From contig JBGTQJ010000024.1 in assembly GCA_041941305.1 (NCBI GenBank), forward strand, positions 1 through 64,000: a stretch of DNA of 64,000 nucleotides, given 5' to 3'. The notes beneath the pieces are model-generated. The model had not been told where the DNA came from. It saw nothing but the letters and a program-made list of their open reading frames with translations, and ran no database searches. Source of the stretch: JANSWP01 sp041941305. Lineage in GTDB: Bacteria; Bacteroidota; Bacteroidia; Chitinophagales; Saprospiraceae. The first letter of the stretch is position 1, and every line of letters begins with the position of its first letter. A program made the position numbers and the translations under genes. Shown here one piece after another: positions 33,582-42,226 of this stretch.

Positions 33582-34703
33582 TTATTTTATGGTTTCTGAT
33601 TCTGGAATAAGCGGAGACAAATTTACATGTTCTCTAATGAGTTCAATTGCTCTCAATGCCTTCCAGGGCGTTCTGGTATTTATTTTCACTTCTATCTTAC
33701 TAATTTTTACAACCGAACCATAAGTATCCAGGTGGGTGGTAATAACTGGTATTTCATGTTGTTTTAAATATTCTTCACACTCAAATTCTTCTGGTCTTTC
33801 GCTAGCTTGTTTACCATCTCCAGTGATGATAATGCCAGAAATTGGCGATTCTTTCAGACCTAATCGTTCAGATAATTTTTTTACCTGATTGACTGCATTA
33901 CAGAAACGCTTTTGACTAACTACGAGGAGTAGGTTTTTTTCTTTTTCAAAATTGTGAGATTCTACCAAAGATCCAGGCATAATCCCTTCAATTCTATTAT
34001 CTAATCTATGGTAATTCATCAATTCTTTCCCTAAAACAGCCTGTCGAATGGTTTCAAAAATTGGAGCCGTCAAACTTTCATCATATGGAATAACACCTAA
34101 CAATTTCAAATTTTGCTGTTGAATCCATTTTCCCACATATTTTTCAACCTTGCCTTTTTTATCTGCACGCACTTTATTGATGATAACACCTAAAATTGGA
34201 ACATCTTTTTCTCTAAATAAAGCCAAACTCATGTTTAACCGATCAATAGTATTTCCTACCCCACCCTCTACAATCATTACAACTGAGGCCTTTAACATTT
34301 TAGCAACTTCAGCATTTGATAAATCTACCACACTCCCGACACCAGGGTGCCCTGTGCCTTCATAAACCACCATTTCGTGGCGACTATTCAGGATTCTGGC
34401 AGCCGCTAATATTCTTGTACGATGACTGAATGCCCCAGGGTCTTCCAAATATGCGGTAGTCGCTCCCCTACCTAAAATGACAGGACTGTGCACCCTCGAT
34501 GATAATTCAAAAGACATGATTTTAGAAAATAATAACGCATCCTTATCAACCATTAAATCACCAAGATCAACAAACTCCTGACCAACTGGTTTGCAATATC
34601 CCACATCAATTCCTTTACGGCGAAGCGTAGCTACCAATCCCAAAGTAGAAGTAGTTTTGCCAACGTGCTGGCTAGTGGCTGCAACGTAAATACTTTTAGT
34701 CAT
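33582..34703 (-). CDS. BioD-like P-loop plus DRTGG domain protein
   Basis: A 373-aa cytosolic protein. Residues 1-~210 form a dethiobiotin-synthetase-like P-loop ATPase ('VAATSQHVGKTTSTLGLV' with GKTT, 'GYCKPVGQ', 'VYEGTGHPGVGSVVDLSNA', 'GVIINKV'). Residues ~215-335 form a DRTGG-type domain ('GIIITGDGK', 'IPVITTHLDTYGSVVKI'). This pairing equals the N-terminal regulatory part of long phosphotransacetylases but without the acetyltransferase domain; stand-alone versions are frequent in Bacteroidota. A nucleotide-sensing or regulatory role is inferred. The gene stands alone. Confidence 0.85.
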   Translation of the reverse strand: MTKSIYVAATSQHVGKTTSTLGLVATLRRKGIDVGYCKPVGQEFVDLGDLMVDKDALLFSKIMSFELSSRVHSPVILGRGATTAYLEDPGAFSHRTRILAAARILNSRHEMVVYEGTGHPGVGSVVDLSNAEVAKMLKASVVMIVEGGVGNTIDRLNMSLALFREKDVPILGVIINKVRADKKGKVEKYVGKWIQQQNLKLLGVIPYDESLTAPIFETIRQAVLGKELMNYHRLDNRIEGIMPGSLVESHNFEKEKNLLLVVSQKRFCNAVNQVKKLSERLGLKESPISGIIITGDGKQASERPEEFECEEYLKQHEIPVITTHLDTYGSVVKISKIEVKINTRTPWKALRAIELIREHVNLSPLIPESETIK

Positions 34704-34869
34704 GCTTTAAACTTTCAAAGGTTGATAATTCATGTAGACTTAAAGTTCAAAAAATAAGGCACCTAAATCATTAAATTGAATAATATAACATTTGAACTTT
34801 GAACATTTGCTAAAAGGGGAAGTCAAAACTAAACAAAACTTTCATCTTTGCCAGCTAATTTTTTAAATG

Positions 34870-36027
34870 ATGTCTTCCAATCATTTCGATATTTTGATCA
34901 TTGGTGCTGGCCCAGCTGGTACTACCTGTGCTTTGGCATTGAAAGACAGTGGCTTAAAGATTGGGATTATTGATAAAGCTGTTTTTCCGAGAGATAAAAT
35001 TTGTGGAGATGCCATTCCTGGTCCCAGTTTTAAAGTCCTGAACTCCATTTCAACTGACCTGGGAGCAAAAATGCATGAATTTAAATTGTCAACCAATATC
35101 AGGGCTTCCAGGATATATGCACCAAACAATAAATCCTTCACAATCAACTGGATAACAAAGTCTTACAATTCTAAAAGAATAGATTTTGACAATTTTTTAT
35201 TTCGAAATGTGGTTCAATTATCTAATGCAGAAATTTTTGGAGGAGTAAAAGTAAAAACCATTAATAAAGAAAATGGAATCTTTCATATTTCGGGAGTAAC
35301 TAAGACCAAAGTAGCGTTTAGATGCTCAGCACAACTTATTATTGGGGCTGATGGTGCAAATAGCATCGTTGCAAAACAACTCAGCAGTTTCACATTGGAT
35401 CGAAATCATCATTGTGCTGCTGTCCGGGCATATTTTAGTAATATCAAAGGCTTATCTCCAGGTGTCAATGAATTTCATATGGTCAAAAAATACATCCCAG
35501 GGTATTTTTGGATTTTTCCACTACCTAACGGTTGGGCTAATGTGGGGTTTGGAATGTTGACAAAAAAAATAACTAGTAAGCAGCTAGATTTAAAAAAAGC
35601 CTTCCGCAATATTTTTGAAGAACACCCAAATTTGAAAAAACGATTTGACCAATCAATAATGCAAGGCGAGATCAAAGGCTTTGGTCTACCATTGGGTTCC
35701 CGGATGGCACCACTCACTGGAGATGGATATATGCTCATTGGAGACGCCGGTTCCTTAATTGATCCACTTCAAGGGCATGGAATTGACAAAGCTATGATCA
35801 GTGGCAAAATGGCAGCTGAGCGGGCAGAAGCATGCTTTGCCACTGATAGATTTGATAAATTATTTTTGGAGGAATATGAAAAGAAGTTATACTCTAAATT
35901 AAGCGGTGAGTTCAGAAGAAATTACTTGTTTTTGAAAGTATTTGCCAAATTTCCCTTTTTTCTGGATTTTGTTATCTGGTTGGCTCAAAATCCATTAATA
36001 AAAAAACTTTTTCAGAAGTTTACCTAG
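34870..36027 (+). CDS. Geranylgeranyl-reductase-family FAD-dependent oxidoreductase
   Basis: A 385-aa flavoprotein. It starts at ATG 34867 or 34870. The N-terminal FAD-binding motif 'ILIIGAGPAGTTCALAL' and 'FPRDKICGDAIPG' are signatures of the geranylgeranyl reductase / digeranylgeranylglycerophospholipid reductase family. 'LIIGADGANSIVAKQL' and 'MLIGDAGSLIDPLQGHGID' complete the FAD fold. 'GYFWIFPLPNGWANVGFG' is also typical. The likely reaction is reduction of isoprenoid double bonds (quinone, carotenoid or lipid side chains), but related proteins are halogenases or hydroxylases, so the substrate is open. It is divergent from the BioD/DRTGG gene. Confidence 0.85.
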   Translation: MSSNHFDILIIGAGPAGTTCALALKDSGLKIGIIDKAVFPRDKICGDAIPGPSFKVLNSISTDLGAKMHEFKLSTNIRASRIYAPNNKSFTINWITKSYNSKRIDFDNFLFRNVVQLSNAEIFGGVKVKTINKENGIFHISGVTKTKVAFRCSAQLIIGADGANSIVAKQLSSFTLDRNHHCAAVRAYFSNIKGLSPGVNEFHMVKKYIPGYFWIFPLPNGWANVGFGMLTKKITSKQLDLKKAFRNIFEEHPNLKKRFDQSIMQGEIKGFGLPLGSRMAPLTGDGYMLIGDAGSLIDPLQGHGIDKAMISGKMAAERAEACFATDRFDKLFLEEYEKKLYSKLSGEFRRNYLFLKVFAKFPFFLDFVIWLAQNPLIKKLFQKFT

Positions 36028-36076
36028 CTTAAATTCCTAGATTAAGTAACCCATATAAAACCATTGATCTGAAAAA

Positions 36077-36925
36077 TTATAACTTCAAAAATCTATGGCT
36101 ACCATGTATAGAATTTGAATTAATAAACAATAAATAGGTTCCTTTTGGTAAACTGTTTACATTGATTTCGAGTTTATTCACTGGATCTTCATATTTCATT
36201 TCCATAAAAACTTTCCCTACAATATCTGTTATTCTCCAGTAGTTTATTCCTTTTTCACCTTTGAGGTTTACAGTTATTGTCTCCATTACAGGGTTGGGAA
36301 AAATTAAAGCATCTAATTCTTCTACAGTTTGGCTATTGGTAGAACCAAATGGAGAAATCGTGTATTTTGAAATAAAAATTGAATCCCCAAACCTGGATCC
36401 ATCGTGATTGGAAGCAACGGTGGCATAATAAAAACTAATATCCCCAATATTGGTTTCTGGAGACTTCCATTCCATCTGCCATGCTCCCCTTCCCTCTGCT
36501 ACTTGGGCAGTTCCTGGTTGGCGATGTGTTACGTAGTACCTGTCAATGACATTTTCATTGTATAAAATTTGGGTTCTGTTAGGCTGATATATATGCCATT
36601 CTCCTACATTTTCATTCAAATCGTCTCTAAGAGCAACAGCTTGAAAACCAAATTTATCATGCCCAGGGCGATTGATGGCGATTCTAAAATTAAACCATTG
36701 TCCAGGTTCATATTTGGGAATATCTTGATTGAGGATGATAAACTGATTTGTTCCCGTCCCGTTTAAGATAGGGGCATCATCATGACATCCAGCCTTGCCA
36801 CAAGTCATTTCATCTGGGGCTCCGGTAGAAGCTACTGGTGAGCCTGGAGTTTTGACAACAAAAGAAGAGAAGAATTGAAAACTAAAGAAAAACAGAATAA
36901 AAAAAAGAATATGTTGGCGGTTCAT
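36077..36925 (-). CDS. Choice-of-anchor V / Reeler-like secreted protein with T9SS tail (copy 1)
   Basis: A 282-aa protein from the ATG at 36925, which begins a signal peptide (ILFFILFFFSFQFFSS). After ~30 residues comes 'STGAPDEMTCGKAGCHDD', containing a Cys-x4-Cys-His motif. A beta-sandwich of the choice-of-anchor V (Reeler-like) kind follows ('YEPGQWFNFRIAINRPGHDKFGF' in parts, 'WQMEWKSPETNIGDISFYYA'). The last ~80 residues are a T9SS type A sorting domain ('IFPNPVMETITVNL', 'ITDIVGKVF', 'LPKGTYLLFI', 'RFLKL'). The paralogue at 36965-37834 lies 39 nt upstream, so the two are probably co-transcribed. Confidence 0.85.
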   Translation of the reverse strand: MNRQHILFFILFFFSFQFFSSFVVKTPGSPVASTGAPDEMTCGKAGCHDDAPILNGTGTNQFIILNQDIPKYEPGQWFNFRIAINRPGHDKFGFQAVALRDDLNENVGEWHIYQPNRTQILYNENVIDRYYVTHRQPGTAQVAEGRGAWQMEWKSPETNIGDISFYYATVASNHDGSRFGDSIFISKYTISPFGSTNSQTVEELDALIFPNPVMETITVNLKGEKGINYWRITDIVGKVFMEMKYEDPVNKLEINVNSLPKGTYLLFINSNSIHGSHRFLKL

Positions 36926-36964
36926 TTTTTCAGTATTTATGTTAAACAATTCATTTTCGGTCCA

Positions 36965-37834
36965 TTATCTATAGACAAAAACCTTTTTGTTGTATTGTTC
37001 CTTCCCTTTTTTCACTTTTAAAAAATAAACACCATTTTCAATATTAGGTGATAGCTGAAAATTTATTTCATTATTTCCTGAGCTTTTATACCCTTTATAA
37101 ATTTGAGATAGCACTTTTCCATTTATATCAATTAAATCTATTTTTAATTTTCCAGCAGAAGGCAAAACGAGTTTTAGCGTAGATATGTCTCGGATTGGAT
37201 TTGGGAATACATTTAGATAAAATATGTTTTCTGAATTATTAAAAACAGATGTAGAACTTGACGAATTAATTTCTATTTTTTCTGTAAATACAAAATCCCC
37301 ATCGTCTGTAGCATCATTATTTGCAGAAACCGCTGCCAGATAAAAACTAATTGCTCCTTCTTCATCAGGAGCTATCCAGTTTACTTCCCAATCGGTTGCA
37401 CCTGTTTCCAAAGCTTCTGTCCCATTAAATGTGTATGTAAGGTATTGACGATCAGTTAATTTTAAGTCATTCCATAATACCTGTGTTCTATCCCAATCAG
37501 TTATTTCAAAGGTTCCTGCGTTTTTATTTTGGCTTGTTAATGCTACCAATTCAAAACCAAAACGAATCACATCTGGATCTGCTATCTTGATTTTTAAAGG
37601 GTAGGTTTCGCCAGGAACATAACCACTTCCAATTCCTTCTATATCTAAAGAAAGGGAAGCAGTACCAGAATTAATATCATAGGTATCATGACACCCGGCT
37701 ACTGCACAGGTATGCTCATCAGGGGCACCGGTTGAAGACGGTGGAGCGCCGGTACTCACTCCAAATTTGAATGAACAAATGGTAAAAACTGCAAGGAAAA
37801 TAAGGAGAAGAGCCTTTGTAAAATTCCGTATCAT
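36965..37834 (-). CDS. Choice-of-anchor V / Reeler-like secreted protein with T9SS tail (copy 2)
   Basis: A 289-aa paralogue of the following gene, with the same order: signal peptide (LLLIFLAVFTICSF), 'STGAPDEHTCAVAGCHDT' with the same Cys-x4-Cys-His spacing, a Reeler-like sandwich ('VPGETYPLKIKI', 'FGFELVALTSQNKNAGTF', 'WEVNWIAPDEEGAISFYLA') and a T9SS type A tail ('VFPNPIRDISTLKL', 'LIDINGKVLSQI', 'NGVYFLKV', 'VFVYR'). In other members I recall the motif is often a plain CxxCH. The shared unusual spacing shows it was fixed before the two copies diverged. Function unknown; heme or metal binding near the N-terminus is a possibility only. Confidence 0.85.
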   Translation of the reverse strand: MIRNFTKALLLIFLAVFTICSFKFGVSTGAPPSSTGAPDEHTCAVAGCHDTYDINSGTASLSLDIEGIGSGYVPGETYPLKIKIADPDVIRFGFELVALTSQNKNAGTFEITDWDRTQVLWNDLKLTDRQYLTYTFNGTEALETGATDWEVNWIAPDEEGAISFYLAAVSANNDATDDGDFVFTEKIEINSSSSTSVFNNSENIFYLNVFPNPIRDISTLKLVLPSAGKLKIDLIDINGKVLSQIYKGYKSSGNNEINFQLSPNIENGVYFLKVKKGKEQYNKKVFVYR

Positions 37835-38029
37835 AATGAAGAAATTTTGAATTATTCAATAGTAATTCACCTTCAATTTACGAATTTGCTTTATTTCTCA
37901 GAAAAGTACAATTACTGTTTTTTAAAAAAATTGAAAAAAATCGCTCTTTTTTAAAATAAACGTTATTAATAAAACCCTAATAATCAGCAGGTAAAAACAA
38001 TTATCTCTTGTTAAGAATTTGCAATAAAC

Positions 38030-38041
38030 TTAGTACTGCCA
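38030..38041. repeat. Second copy of TTAGTACTGCCA upstream of the short-chain dehydrogenase gene
   Basis: The same 12-mer forms part of the 18-bp inverted repeat at 4197-4259. Here it lies about 20 nt before the -7-like box at 38063, that is, near the -33 region. Its core AGTACT is palindromic. It could be an operator or chance. Confidence 0.35.
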
Positions 38042-38062
38042 CTGGAATTGAACAAGTCTTAA

Positions 38063-38070
38063 TACCTTTG
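38063..38070 (+). promoter_or_regulatory. Bacteroidota-type -7 box (TACCTTTG) for the short-chain dehydrogenase gene
   Basis: TACCTTTG fits TAnnTTTG exactly and lies 31 nt before the ATG at 38102, giving a plausible short leader. No canonical -33 TTG at ideal spacing was found. Confidence 0.5.
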
Positions 38071-38101
38071 GCGAATCAATTCACAAATCGAAAAACTACA
38101 A

Positions 38102-38860
38102 ATGGATTTTTCAAATAAAACAGTTCTAATTACAGGAGGAAGTAGAGGTATTGGCAGAGCAACTGCCATTGCTTTTGCTGAAAAAGGTGCTACAGTTGCA
38201 ATCAACTTTCGAAACAATAGCGACGCAGCAAAAGAAACCATCAATAATCTGGAAGGAGATGGCCATTTTGCCGCCAAAGCGGACATATCCAATCCCATTG
38301 CGGTTCAGAAATTAGTGGACGCTGTTGTAAAAGAATTCGGACACCTTGATATCGTCGTAAATAACGCAGGAATTTATCTCCCTCATCCCATAGATGATTC
38401 CAAATACGAGGACTGGCGAGAGGCATGGACTCAAACACTTTCTGTAAATCTGACAGGAGCTGCCAATATATGCTACTGTGCAGCGCAACAAATGTTGAAA
38501 CAAAATAGTGGCCGAATTGTAAATGTCACTTCACGAGGAGCTTTCAGGGGTGAACCTGACCATCCTGCTTATGGCGCAAGTAAGGCAGGATTGAATTCCA
38601 TGAGTCAGTCATTGGCAAAAAAATTGGCCCCTCATAATATATACGTCACAGCTATTGCTCCAGGTTTTGTTGAAACAGATATGGCTAGTGAATTTTTGGA
38701 AGGAGAAACTGGAAAAGCAATAAAAGCTCAAAGCCCCCTAAATCGGGCAGCCAGCCCGGAAGAAATTGCCAGAGCTATTTTATGGTTAGCTTCTGAAGGG
38801 TGTGAATATGCAACAGGGACCATTTTAGATGTAAATGGAGCTTCCTATTTGAGAAATTAA
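38102..38860 (+). CDS. Short-chain dehydrogenase/reductase, FabG-like
   Basis: A 252-aa classical SDR. The cofactor motif is 'TGGSRGIGRA' (11-20), 'NNAG' is at ~87-90, and the catalytic Ser144 ('NVTSRGAF'), Tyr157 and Lys161 (YGASK) are in place. 'APGFVETDM' and the C-terminal 'ATGTILDVNGASYL' match 3-oxoacyl-ACP reductase-like members. The reaction is NAD(P)H-dependent ketone reduction or alcohol oxidation; the substrate is not determined by the sequence. It stands alone, with a promoter box at 38063. Confidence 0.9.
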   Translation: MDFSNKTVLITGGSRGIGRATAIAFAEKGATVAINFRNNSDAAKETINNLEGDGHFAAKADISNPIAVQKLVDAVVKEFGHLDIVVNNAGIYLPHPIDDSKYEDWREAWTQTLSVNLTGAANICYCAAQQMLKQNSGRIVNVTSRGAFRGEPDHPAYGASKAGLNSMSQSLAKKLAPHNIYVTAIAPGFVETDMASEFLEGETGKAIKAQSPLNRAASPEEIARAILWLASEGCEYATGTILDVNGASYLRN

Positions 38861-38964
38861 TTTCACTTATTTGCAATATCTCTCCCTTTTCAAGATAATT
38901 ACATTCCTTACCTTCGCCGGCTCAAAAATCAATTTCTGGTTAAACAATACAAAAACATTATCCA

Positions 38965-41130
38965 ATGAAACTAATTTATTCATTAGTATTTGCGGCTTGC
39001 TTGCTGGTAAGCTGTGGTACAGATAGTGCTGAGCAAATCGCTTCAGCAAGTGTGAACAATCCTGTTATGAAAGTAACTTACCCTGAAACGAAAACAGTTG
39101 ATCAAACAGATGATTATTTTGGAACCTCGGTGGAAGACCCTTATCGTTGGTTGGAAATAGATACTGCGTCAGATACCAAGGCATGGGTAACTGAGCAAAA
39201 CAAAGTGACCTTTGATTACCTAAGCAAGATTCCATACAGAGATGCCATAAAAGACAGATACAGAGACTTGTTCAATTTTCCGAAAATCGGTGCACCTATC
39301 AAAGCTGGAGCGTATTATTTCTTCTACAAAAATGATGGACTTCAAAATCAGTCTGTGTTATACCGTCAAAAAGGTTTGGACGGGGAGCCAGAGGAATTCT
39401 TGAATCCCAATACAATGTCTGATGAGGGAATTGTTTCTGTCAACATTGCCGGATTTTCTGAAGATGATAAATATTTGGCTTATTCCGTTTCTGAAGGTGG
39501 TTCAGATTGGAGTGAAATACATGTTAAAGAAGTAGCTACCGGGAATAAGTTACCCGATGTACTGAAATGGGTCAAATTTTCAGGAGCTTCCTGGAAGGGA
39601 GATGGATTCTATTATAGCAGAATGCCAGCACCAGCAGAAGGCACCGAACTATCTGCAGCCAATGATTTTCATTCGGTTTATTTCCATAAACTTGGAGATG
39701 ACCAATCTAAAGACAAAGTCGTTTACATGAACGAAAAAGAACCAAAATTGTATCACTTTGTGTATATGACTGAAGACTCAAAATATTTAATCCTCAATGC
39801 TTCTACCGGAACAGATGGCTTTGAATTGTATTTCAAGGATTTAGATACAGAAGGTAGTGATTTTCAACCCTTGTTTACTGGCTTTGATCATAAAAACACT
39901 GTGATTGATCATGTTGATGGGAAATTTCTTATGAGAACTGATGTTGACGCCCCCAAATACCGGTTGGTTGAAGTAGATGTTAACAATGTTGATCCGGCAA
40001 ATTGGAAAGACATCATTCCCGAAAAAGAAAACCTGTTGCAAGGTGTCTCTACTGGTGGAGGAAAGTTGTTTGCGGACTACCTTGTGGATGCGACGACTCG
40101 TATTTTCCAATATGACTACGATGGCTCCAATGAAAAAGCGATTAAACTGCCAAGTATAGGAAGTGCCGGAGGTTTTGGGGGTAAAAAAGAAGATAAAATA
40201 TTATTCTATTCCTTTACTTCATTTACGTACCCAAGTATCATTTTTAAATACGATGTAGAAACAGGGCAATCTTCTCAATTCCATAAAACAGAATTAAAAT
40301 TTAATCCAGATGATTTTGAAACAAAACAGGTATTCTTTGAATCAAAAGATGGGACAAAAGTTCCAATGTTTTTAGTCTATAAAAAAGGATTGCAATTGGA
40401 TGGAACCAACCCCACTGAATTATATGCATATGGAGGATTCAATATCAGCCTCTCCCCTTCTTTCTCTACTTCTCGTATGATATTATTGGAAAACGGAGGT
40501 GTCTATGCCCTGGCAAATTTAAGAGGAGGTGGAGAATATGGAGAAGAATGGCACAAGGCAGGTATGTTGATGCAAAAACAAAATGTATTTGATGATTTTA
40601 TCGCAGCAGCTGAATTTTTAATAAAAGAAGGTTATACTTCCTCAGAAAAATTGGCTATTTCAGGAGGTTCAAATGGTGGATTATTGGTTGGAGCTGTCAT
40701 GACCCAACGCCCTGAATTATTTGCAGTTGCTTTCCCTGCCGTTGGAGTAATGGATATGTTGCGCTACCACAAGTTTACCGTTGGCTGGGGATGGGTCCCT
40801 GAGTATGGTTCTAGTGAGGAGAGCAAAGAAATGTTTGAATATTTAAAGGGCTATTCACCCATTCACAATCTTAAAAAAGGAGTAGTTTATCCATCCACTA
40901 TGGTGACAACTGCCGACCATGACGATCGCGTGGTACCCGCTCATTCTTTTAAATTCGCAGCAACATTACAGGATGCTCATGCAGGGGACAATCCTGTACT
41001 GATAAGAGTAGCAGTAGATGCAGGACATGGAGCTGGAAAACCCACTGAAAAAGTCATTGAAGAACAGGCAGACAAATGGTCCTTCTTCTTTTACAATACC
41101 AATTCTCCTGTTAGGTATTTGGAGAATTAA
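38965..41130 (+). CDS. Prolyl oligopeptidase (S9A family), exported lipoprotein
   Basis: A 721-aa serine peptidase that cleaves short peptides after proline. The signal peptide ends in a lipobox ('LLVSCGTDS'), so it is probably anchored in a membrane facing the periplasm. After a short linker the sequence has the POP start 'DDYFGTSVEDPYRWLE', a seven-bladed propeller region and the C-terminal alpha/beta-hydrolase. The nucleophile is Ser569 in 'ISGGSNGGLL'; the acid is in 'ADHDDRVVPAHS' and the base His in 'VDAGHGAGKPTEK'. 'ANLRGGGEYGEEWHKAGM' is a further family signature. All triad motifs are intact and length fits. A TACCTTCG box at 38909-38916 may be its promoter. Confidence 0.95.
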   Translation: MKLIYSLVFAACLLVSCGTDSAEQIASASVNNPVMKVTYPETKTVDQTDDYFGTSVEDPYRWLEIDTASDTKAWVTEQNKVTFDYLSKIPYRDAIKDRYRDLFNFPKIGAPIKAGAYYFFYKNDGLQNQSVLYRQKGLDGEPEEFLNPNTMSDEGIVSVNIAGFSEDDKYLAYSVSEGGSDWSEIHVKEVATGNKLPDVLKWVKFSGASWKGDGFYYSRMPAPAEGTELSAANDFHSVYFHKLGDDQSKDKVVYMNEKEPKLYHFVYMTEDSKYLILNASTGTDGFELYFKDLDTEGSDFQPLFTGFDHKNTVIDHVDGKFLMRTDVDAPKYRLVEVDVNNVDPANWKDIIPEKENLLQGVSTGGGKLFADYLVDATTRIFQYDYDGSNEKAIKLPSIGSAGGFGGKKEDKILFYSFTSFTYPSIIFKYDVETGQSSQFHKTELKFNPDDFETKQVFFESKDGTKVPMFLVYKKGLQLDGTNPTELYAYGGFNISLSPSFSTSRMILLENGGVYALANLRGGGEYGEEWHKAGMLMQKQNVFDDFIAAAEFLIKEGYTSSEKLAISGGSNGGLLVGAVMTQRPELFAVAFPAVGVMDMLRYHKFTVGWGWVPEYGSSEESKEMFEYLKGYSPIHNLKKGVVYPSTMVTTADHDDRVVPAHSFKFAATLQDAHAGDNPVLIRVAVDAGHGAGKPTEKVIEEQADKWSFFFYNTNSPVRYLEN

Positions 41131-41142
41131 ATCCTCCTTTTA

Positions 41143-41177
41143 AAGTTAGGAGGCAACTTGAAGTTTCCTCCTAACTT
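41143..41177. terminator. Bidirectional hairpin terminator
   Basis: AAGTTAGGAGG (41143-41153) pairs perfectly with CCTCCTAACTT (41167-41177) around a 13-nt loop, between the convergent prolyl oligopeptidase (ends 41130) and YceI (ends 41181) genes. T-runs are weak. Confidence 0.7.
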
Positions 41178-41180
41178 CAC

Positions 41181-41888
41181 TTAATCTTCAAAATAAAATC
41201 TCAAATTAGCTCTAAAGAAAATCGTGTCCCCTATCATAGGGTGAGGTGACTCTCTATATTCAGAAAAGACCTCTGGCTCGCCAATCCCAAAATCATGTCG
41301 ATTAAACTTTCCATCAACGGTAAATCCTGGCAAAGCAAAAGATAAAGGGCTTCCAAATCCATTAAACTGTACATCCATCCTTAATTCTCTGGTAATTTCT
41401 TTGATGGTCATATCCCCTATCAATTGAAAAGTATTCCCTTGGCTGAGTTGAATGTCTTTGCTTTTAAAAAAAACCTTTGGGAAAGTTTCTGTATTGAATA
41501 ATCCCTGGAGATTGCCCGCCATACCCATATTGGGCATTTTCACAGAGCGAATATCTGCACTAGCTTCAACGGATACATCTGTAAAATCCTTTCTTTGCCC
41601 TTCCATAACAATTTCAAAATTTTGAATCCAGCCGATTACATCATAAACGCCACTGTGTCGAGTTCGAAATTGAATGGAGGAGTGGGACGTATCGGCATAC
41701 CATTTTATCCTACTCAAATAGTTATCTTTTGTTTCTTTTTGTTCCTTGCCTTTGGGGAGGGTGCTAATTACTTTTTGTTCTTTAGGATGGAATTTGGTCG
41801 ATTGACTTGTACAAGCAGAAAACCATATCAATAAATTGAAGATGGCCAGTAAATACAAAATAAACGGGAATACATGTTTAACTTTCAT
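41181..41888 (-). CDS. YceI-family lipocalin-like lipoprotein
   Basis: A 235-aa protein from the ATG at 41888, which starts a lipoprotein signal peptide ending 'IWFSAC'. The body is a YceI beta-barrel: 'DTSHSSIQFRTRHSGVYDVIG', 'GWIQNFEIVM' with the usual 'V..SVEASADIRSV', 'FNTETFPKVFFKSKDI', 'LIGDMTIKEITRELRMDVQF' in parts and 'DGKFNRHDFGIG'. YceI proteins bind isoprenoid or lipid-like ligands in the periplasm. An in-frame ATG at 41933 would add 15 residues before the signal peptide and is less likely. Confidence 0.9.
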   Translation of the reverse strand: MKVKHVFPFILYLLAIFNLLIWFSACTSQSTKFHPKEQKVISTLPKGKEQKETKDNYLSRIKWYADTSHSSIQFRTRHSGVYDVIGWIQNFEIVMEGQRKDFTDVSVEASADIRSVKMPNMGMAGNLQGLFNTETFPKVFFKSKDIQLSQGNTFQLIGDMTIKEITRELRMDVQFNGFGSPLSFALPGFTVDGKFNRHDFGIGEPEVFSEYRESPHPMIGDTIFFRANLRFYFED

Positions 41889-42226
41889 AAGAATAAAAGT
41901 AATAAAGCTCCTTTTTATTATAGCTTTATTCACAACTAAGCATCAAATCAAATTTATCTACAACTAATTTTGGTTTCTTTTTTCCTCTTACTTCGTTGAA
42001 AATACTCGTCAGAACTAAGGCTATGCCTGCGTTTTTCGCCTCGTTAGAGAAAAATAGAATTCCAAAATTTTACTTATACATAAATATGACTTGGTGCTTA
42101 GATAACATGTTCCATAGGTAAAAAAACAAGCCCTGTAAGTCAATGAATTATCCACAGGGCTTTCATAATCACTAAATATAATTGTATTTATTCCTTCAAA
42201 TAATCTAAGTTGATAAGATTCCTTTT
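41889..42226. other. Intergenic region with terminator, no gene seen
   Basis: Between the YceI start and the stop of the giant gene. I see no coding frame. In particular no T9SS sorting domain can be read in the three minus-strand frames after the giant gene's stop. The main feature is the terminator at 42119-42162. Confidence 0.6.
42119..42162 (-). terminator. Intrinsic terminator of the giant gene
   Basis: AAGCCCTGT (42128-42136) pairs with ACAGGGCTT (42154-42162). Read on the minus strand the stem is followed by GTTTTTTTACC. It lies 65 nt after the giant gene's stop codon. Confidence 0.85.
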
